This document shows positions 14,836 to 17,821 of a DNA stretch of 17,821 bases, one piece after another. How positions within the stretch are numbered: the first letter of the stretch is position 1; each line of letters starts with the position of its first letter. The notes beneath the pieces are model-generated. The model had not been told where the DNA came from. It worked only from the letters and a program-made list of their open reading frames with translations, and searched no databases. Location of the stretch: the NCBI GenBank assembly GCA_002405805.1, contig DHMN01000041.1:1-17821 (forward strand). Reading direction: 5' to 3'. The position numbers and the translations under genes were made by a program. The stretch is from Cyanobacteria bacterium UBA4641 (GTDB lineage: Bacteria > Cyanobacteriota > Vampirovibrionia > Gastranaerophilales > Gastranaerophilaceae).

Positions 14836-15402
14836 TTACGTTTTTTTATAACCACATTTTTTACAGGTTCCATCCGGGTTCAAGGCGATGCCACAAAGTG
14901 GACAGCGTTCAATTGTTTTATGTATTTTATATTCTTCGGATGCCGCGTTATCCCCACTTGTAAAAGTAATTTTTGAAATATTTAGTTTATCTTTCAATAA
15001 TTCGTGTACTATTTTAATCATTCCTTCAACTGTCATTGATTCTTTTGTCACGACGAGTCTGCATTCAGGATATGCTGTCGCTAATTCGGTTTTAAAAGCC
15101 GGTCCGATATTTGTATTTTGAGGAGCTCCATTTTTTATTCCCTGTTTTTCGTAGACTTCAAAAATCGCCGGCAACAGTGGGTCGTCTTCTCTTAGAACTA
15201 ATGCGTGGTCAAAGTTTTGCAAAATCTCCCACGCAACTTTCTTTATCTCATTGCATGGAAAAACCATGTTCACTCCCATATTTATCGAATCCTCGACTTC
15301 AATTGTCAAACTCCCTGTATGTCCGTGTAAATATTGAGCTTCACCTTTAAAATTTAAAAAACGATGAGCATATTGTAAATCAAAAGTAGTAAATGATTTC
15401 AT
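14836..15402 (-). CDS. 6-pyruvoyl/6-carboxy-tetrahydropterin synthase family, with C-terminal zinc ribbon
   Basis: This 188-residue protein has a T-fold pterin synthase domain of the QueD/PTPS family (1-155). Zinc ligands His13 (YAHRF), His26 and His28 (HGHTG) are present, as are the Asp65-His66 pair (FDHALVL) and the pterin-anchoring Glu121 (ESMTVEGM). The catalytic cysteine expected four residues before the first His of HGH is Ala22 here, so classical QueD chemistry is doubtful. After the core comes a short zinc ribbon, CPLC (167-170) and CKKC (180-183), not found in standard QueD. The Shine-Dalgarno AAAGGAG (15408-15414) is good. Neighbours do not include queC, queE or folate genes, so queuosine synthesis is not supported by context. 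Annotated here as family member, activity unknown. Confidence 0.85.
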   Translation of the reverse strand: MKSFTTFDLQYAHRFLNFKGEAQYLHGHTGSLTIEVEDSINMGVNMVFPCNEIKKVAWEILQNFDHALVLREDDPLLPAIFEVYEKQGIKNGAPQNTNIGPAFKTELATAYPECRLVVTKESMTVEGMIKIVHELLKDKLNISKITFTSGDNAASEEYKIHKTIERCPLCGIALNPDGTCKKCGYKKT

Positions 15403-15564
15403 TATTTCTCCTTTCTGTTTTGTTATGTTAATTTAGAGGCTCAAATTTTTAATTGCAGATTTGGGTAATATTTCAGTGAGTCTATTTTAAAAATAATCTT
15501 TTTAGCTGATTTAATATTTTTACAAATTTTTTAAAATAAAAAAGTTTATAAAGTGAGGATGGTT

Positions 15565-16155
15565 ATGGCTCAATATAAATTTATCGAAACTGCATCAGAA
15601 GAACTTATGAATTTGCATGCGCAAGCTAGAAATTTAACCAGAGAATATGCTCTGCTAGATTATCGAGACAATGTTAAAAAACGCGAAATTATAGAAAAAT
15701 TGTTCGGTTCAGTCGGTAATAATGTCCATGTAGATATGAAAATCCATTGTGATTTCGGTAAAAATATTTTTATCGGAAACGACGTTATTATAGGCGCAAA
15801 TTGTACATTTATTGACAATGCGAAAATCAAAATCGGTAACACCGTTATGATTGCGCCGAATTTGCAAATTTATACCGCATATCATCCGATTTTGCCGGAA
15901 GACAGATATATTTATGATAGGGAACCGAATGACCCACTGTATTTTAATACTTGCGCTGACCCTGTAGAAATCAAAGATGGTGCGTGGATTGGCGGTGGAG
16001 TGATAATTCTCCCAGGGGTGACAATTGGCAAAAATAGTATTATCGGTGCTGGAAGCGTTGTTTCTCGTTCAATCCCTGATAATTGTGTTGCTGTTGGAAA
16101 TCCTTGCAAGCCGATTAAATTTTTTGATGATATAAGAAAAATGGATAGACATTGA
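15565..16155 (+). CDS. hexapeptide-repeat sugar O-acetyltransferase (maltose/galactoside type)
   Basis: This 196-residue protein is of the LacA/Maa/NodL family, which moves acetyl from acetyl-CoA to a hydroxyl of a sugar. Residues 4-50 are the helical N-terminal domain. From 60 to 180 runs a left-handed beta-helix of hexapeptide repeats (IFIGNDVIIGANC, IKIGNTVMIAPN, AWIGGGVIILPGVTIGKN). The catalytic His107 lies in TAYHP, and the end GNPCKPIKFF is typical. GTG at 15553 and ATG at 15559 are earlier in-frame starts, but GTGAGG (15553-15558) is itself the Shine-Dalgarno, 6 bases before ATG 15565, so that start is chosen. The gene stands alone, divergent from the pterin-synthase-like gene with 162 bases between, in which I see no clear promoter. 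It may modify surface glycans or free sugars. Confidence 0.9.
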   Translation: MAQYKFIETASEELMNLHAQARNLTREYALLDYRDNVKKREIIEKLFGSVGNNVHVDMKIHCDFGKNIFIGNDVIIGANCTFIDNAKIKIGNTVMIAPNLQIYTAYHPILPEDRYIYDREPNDPLYFNTCADPVEIKDGAWIGGGVIILPGVTIGKNSIIGAGSVVSRSIPDNCVAVGNPCKPIKFFDDIRKMDRH

Positions 16156-16166
16156 GAAAATTTTAT

Positions 16167-16847
16167 TTAATTGCTTTTACCTGCTCGATAGCCACAAGAT
16201 ATATATACCAATGGTAATAAAAGACTGACATTAAGTTTATCAACCAATGGTATTTTTGCGAGGGCTAATGCCCCAATTCCGTCATCTATATTTGCTAGAG
16301 CATCTTTCACAGAGAGTTTCCTGTCCGGATATTTATCTTTAGGGTCGGTTATAAGGTTTGATAGTGCTGCAGAACCTTGCATCCCAACCATTAGCCCACC
16401 TAGGACAGACAATATTTTAAAGACTTTAGTGTTAAATTTTTCGCTATTTTCGCAAAGGCTTATAGCGCCTCCGACAACCCAAGTTGGTATAGCTGCGTTC
16501 AGAAATTGAAATAGGCCTTCTTTTAATCTGTTTTTCTGAATTTCTTTTTCTTCACCAATTAGTCCTACTCCAACCCCACCAATAATTGCACCGGTTGCTG
16601 TTGCTACCATATCCCACATTCCATATTTTAATTTTAACGGATTTTTGATGTTTTGTTTTTTCATCATTAATATAAGTGGAATTGCTGTACCGACAGTTGA
16701 GCCTACTAAAGCTTTGGTCTTGTCCGAGTCAGAAATCTCACGGTTATACGTTCTGGTTCTACGCTTAGTTGCCGTATTGTAATAGTAATATGGCTGTTTG
16801 AAAGATGTAAATATGTTGTATTTTTGATTATTGTTACTAATTGACAT
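16167..16847 (-). CDS. hypothetical multi-pass membrane protein
   Basis: This 226-residue protein has a basic, Tyr-rich N-terminus (QPYYYYN, then TKRRTRTYNR) followed by about four or five hydrophobic segments at roughly 45-62, 79-98, 113-132, 143-166 and 189-218. Several of these are Gly-rich (GAIIGGVGVGLIG, GGLMVGMQGSA), typical of packed membrane helices. No transporter or enzyme motif is recognised. No Shine-Dalgarno stands before the ATG, but a plausible promoter lies upstream. It converges with the acetyltransferase gene with 11 bases between, and I see no terminator there. The style suggests a lineage-specific protein; function unknown. Confidence 0.7.
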   Translation of the reverse strand: MSISNNNQKYNIFTSFKQPYYYYNTATKRRTRTYNREISDSDKTKALVGSTVGTAIPLILMMKKQNIKNPLKLKYGMWDMVATATGAIIGGVGVGLIGEEKEIQKNRLKEGLFQFLNAAIPTWVVGGAISLCENSEKFNTKVFKILSVLGGLMVGMQGSAALSNLITDPKDKYPDRKLSVKDALANIDDGIGALALAKIPLVDKLNVSLLLPLVYISCGYRAGKSN

Positions 16848-16875
16848 TGTTTGAATTTGTTGAGTAATATCTTTT

Positions 16876-16905
16876 AATATAATTCAATATGTCTATATAA
16901 AGCAA
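16876..16905 (-). promoter_or_regulatory. possible promoter of the membrane-protein gene
   Basis: Read on minus: TTGCTT (16900-16905), 18-base spacer, TATATT (16876-16881), 28 bases before the ATG at 16847. A run of 12 T on plus (A on minus; 16931-16942) lies 25 bases further upstream and could act as an UP-like A-tract or vary in length. Confidence 0.4.
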
Positions 16906-16962
16906 ATGAATAATTATTTTTGCTAGTTTGTTTTTTTTTTTTGTGAATTTATCTAAAAATAT

Positions 16963-16990
16963 AAAAAGCCTCTTTATAAAGAGACTTTTT
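16963..16990 (-). terminator. intrinsic terminator of the 17011-17736 gene
   Basis: AAAAAG-C-CTCTTT and AAAGAG-A-CTTTTT pair over 12 bp with one C/A mismatch and a 2-base centre. On the minus strand it ends in TTTTT followed by ATATTTTT. It begins 20 bases after the stop codon at 17011. Confidence 0.75.
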
Positions 16991-17010
16991 ATATTTTATT
17001 TTGATATTGT

Positions 17011-17736
17011 TTATGTTGACAAACCTGAATCTTCATTAATTTTCATCGTATGATGGGATTTTCTTTTCCCTGTTGCAATATCATAATCACTTATTGAAAA
17101 CTCTTGGGTTGTATAATTCTTACGTGATTTTGAGTGTTCAACGGCATTTATCTCTTCAGTTTCAAAAAGACGTTTACCGGATTTATCATAATATCTTTGA
17201 GTTGTGATAGTCGCGTCTTTGTTTGCTGAATTGCCATTAGCCTCAAAGTTACCAGGTGCAGAATAATGTTCTTTTTTAGTAATGTACTTTTTACCATTTG
17301 AAGGGTTTACACTTCTAATTATTTGTTTTTCTTTTTGTTTAATTAAATTGCCGTCTTTATCTAATAATTTCAAAATAGTGCTTTGAGTGCCATCTTCATT
17401 TTTTACAATTTCTCTGGTAAGTTTTCTGCCATCACTTAAAAGTCTTTCTGTGATGTTGTTTTGCACCGGATTTGCGACTTTAGCTTTGCCTTTTGAAAGA
17501 ATATAAATACCTGCAGCTACAATTGATGCTAAGCCTGCAGCTATAACTTTTGTGGTAGTTGATAAACCGGATTTTGCAGGTTCTGCTGCTGTTGATTCTT
17601 TTGTTAAAGAATCTCCAAAAGTTTGATAACTCGCTCTTGGGATAATATGAGCACCTTGTCCGTTTTGAGCTTTTAATTCCCTGTCTTTTGCAACTAATGC
17701 CGGAGTTACTCCATAATTTACTGCCAATGATGTCAT
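17011..17736 (-). CDS. hypothetical single-pass membrane protein
   Basis: This 241-residue protein has a polar N-terminal region (1-60) without a signal peptide, a single hydrophobic segment at 63-80 (TKVIAAGLASIVAAGIYIL) followed by basic residues (SKGKAK), and a hydrophilic C-terminal part (90-241). The C-terminal part is built of short turns containing DG or SG (SDGRK, EDGTQ, KDGNL, KSGKR), resembling toxin-tail or MORN-like repeats without matching either well. The positive residues after the segment suggest the C-terminus faces the cytoplasm. GAAAGGA (17744-17750) lies 7 bases before the ATG. An intrinsic terminator follows. No family is recognised; likely specific to the lineage. Confidence 0.72.
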   Translation of the reverse strand: MTSLAVNYGVTPALVAKDRELKAQNGQGAHIIPRASYQTFGDSLTKESTAAEPAKSGLSTTTKVIAAGLASIVAAGIYILSKGKAKVANPVQNNITERLLSDGRKLTREIVKNEDGTQSTILKLLDKDGNLIKQKEKQIIRSVNPSNGKKYITKKEHYSAPGNFEANGNSANKDATITTQRYYDKSGKRLFETEEINAVEHSKSRKNYTTQEFSISDYDIATGKRKSHHTMKINEDSGLST

Positions 17737-17798
17737 GCTAATTTCCTTTCTGTTATTTTCCCTACATATAATTAAAATCTAAAAAGATTTAAAAATTG

Positions 17799-17821
17799 TT
17801 ATCTTATCTTATCTTATCTTA
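17799..17821. repeat. pentanucleotide tandem repeat (TTATC)n cut by window end
   Basis: TTATC is repeated more than four times without error (23 bases) up to the last base of the window, and probably continues. It lies 63 bases or more upstream of the minus-strand gene at 17736, in its promoter region. Confidence 0.75.

Noticed and set aside
14788..15350. Several plus-strand frames over the pterin-synthase-like gene
   Set aside because: They are shadows of a well-supported minus-strand gene with intact motifs.
1..17821. CRISPR array, rRNA, insertion sequence or transposase
   Set aside because: No regularly spaced direct repeats, no rRNA-like conserved segments, and no transposase or integrase motif was found on either strand.

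Overview
The window looks like chromosomal DNA of a low-GC bacterium, probably one with an outer membrane: it carries a complete dTDP-L-rhamnose operon beside an MsbA-type exporter. Codon use is AT-rich, and two short lineage-specific membrane proteins sit at the right edge. Together with a fused XRE/LuxR regulator, these would fit a gut Gastranaerophilales (Vampirovibrionia/Melainabacteria) genome. That placement is an impression from protein style and cannot be proven from the sequence alone.

Layout. (1) Positions 2-5623, all on + and tightly packed: rfbC, rfbB, rfbD and rfbA (the four-enzyme dTDP-L-rhamnose pathway), then an MsbA-like ABC exporter, then a small regulator with an N-terminal XRE-type HTH and a C-terminal LuxR-type HTH. 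(2) Positions 5649-6965: an unusual two-domain enzyme, a CMP-sugar (acylneuraminate-type) cytidylyltransferase fused to a complete RraA/HMG-aldolase-like domain. (3) Positions 7011-9990: two overlapping genes, an ABC-type AAA ATPase and an HNH nuclease, resembling a Septu (PtuA/PtuB) anti-phage module. (4) Positions 9991-13855: a loosely packed accessory zone. It holds a small coiled-coil protein on the minus strand, a RhuM-Fic fusion, an operator-like repeat cluster, the remnant of a DUF4143 ATPase, an intact AAA_14/DUF4143 ATPase and a WG-repeat-like small protein. It ends in paired direct repeats, a damaged tRNA 3' end and a strong terminator, which together look like the right end (attR) of an integrated element. 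(5) Positions 13947-17821: a DUF6994-like protein, a pterin-synthase-family protein with an added zinc ribbon and no catalytic cysteine, a hexapeptide sugar O-acetyltransferase, and two hypothetical membrane proteins on the minus strand. The window ends inside a pentanucleotide tandem repeat.

How the genes work together. Region 1 makes activated rhamnose and probably exports a lipid-linked or surface glycan. The fused enzyme in region 2 could add an acidic CMP-activated sugar to the same surface chemistry. The defence-like pair follows it directly on the same strand. Base composition drops sharply from rfbC/rfbB to the ATPase gene: 25 of 60 bases are G/C at 241-300 and 12 of 60 at 7081-7140. 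This agrees with foreign origin for the middle of the window.

The most interesting observations are the cytidylyltransferase-RraA fusion, the Septu-like pair, the tRNA-end scar with its helically phased repeats, and the missed small coiled-coil gene with its own Shine-Dalgarno and terminator.
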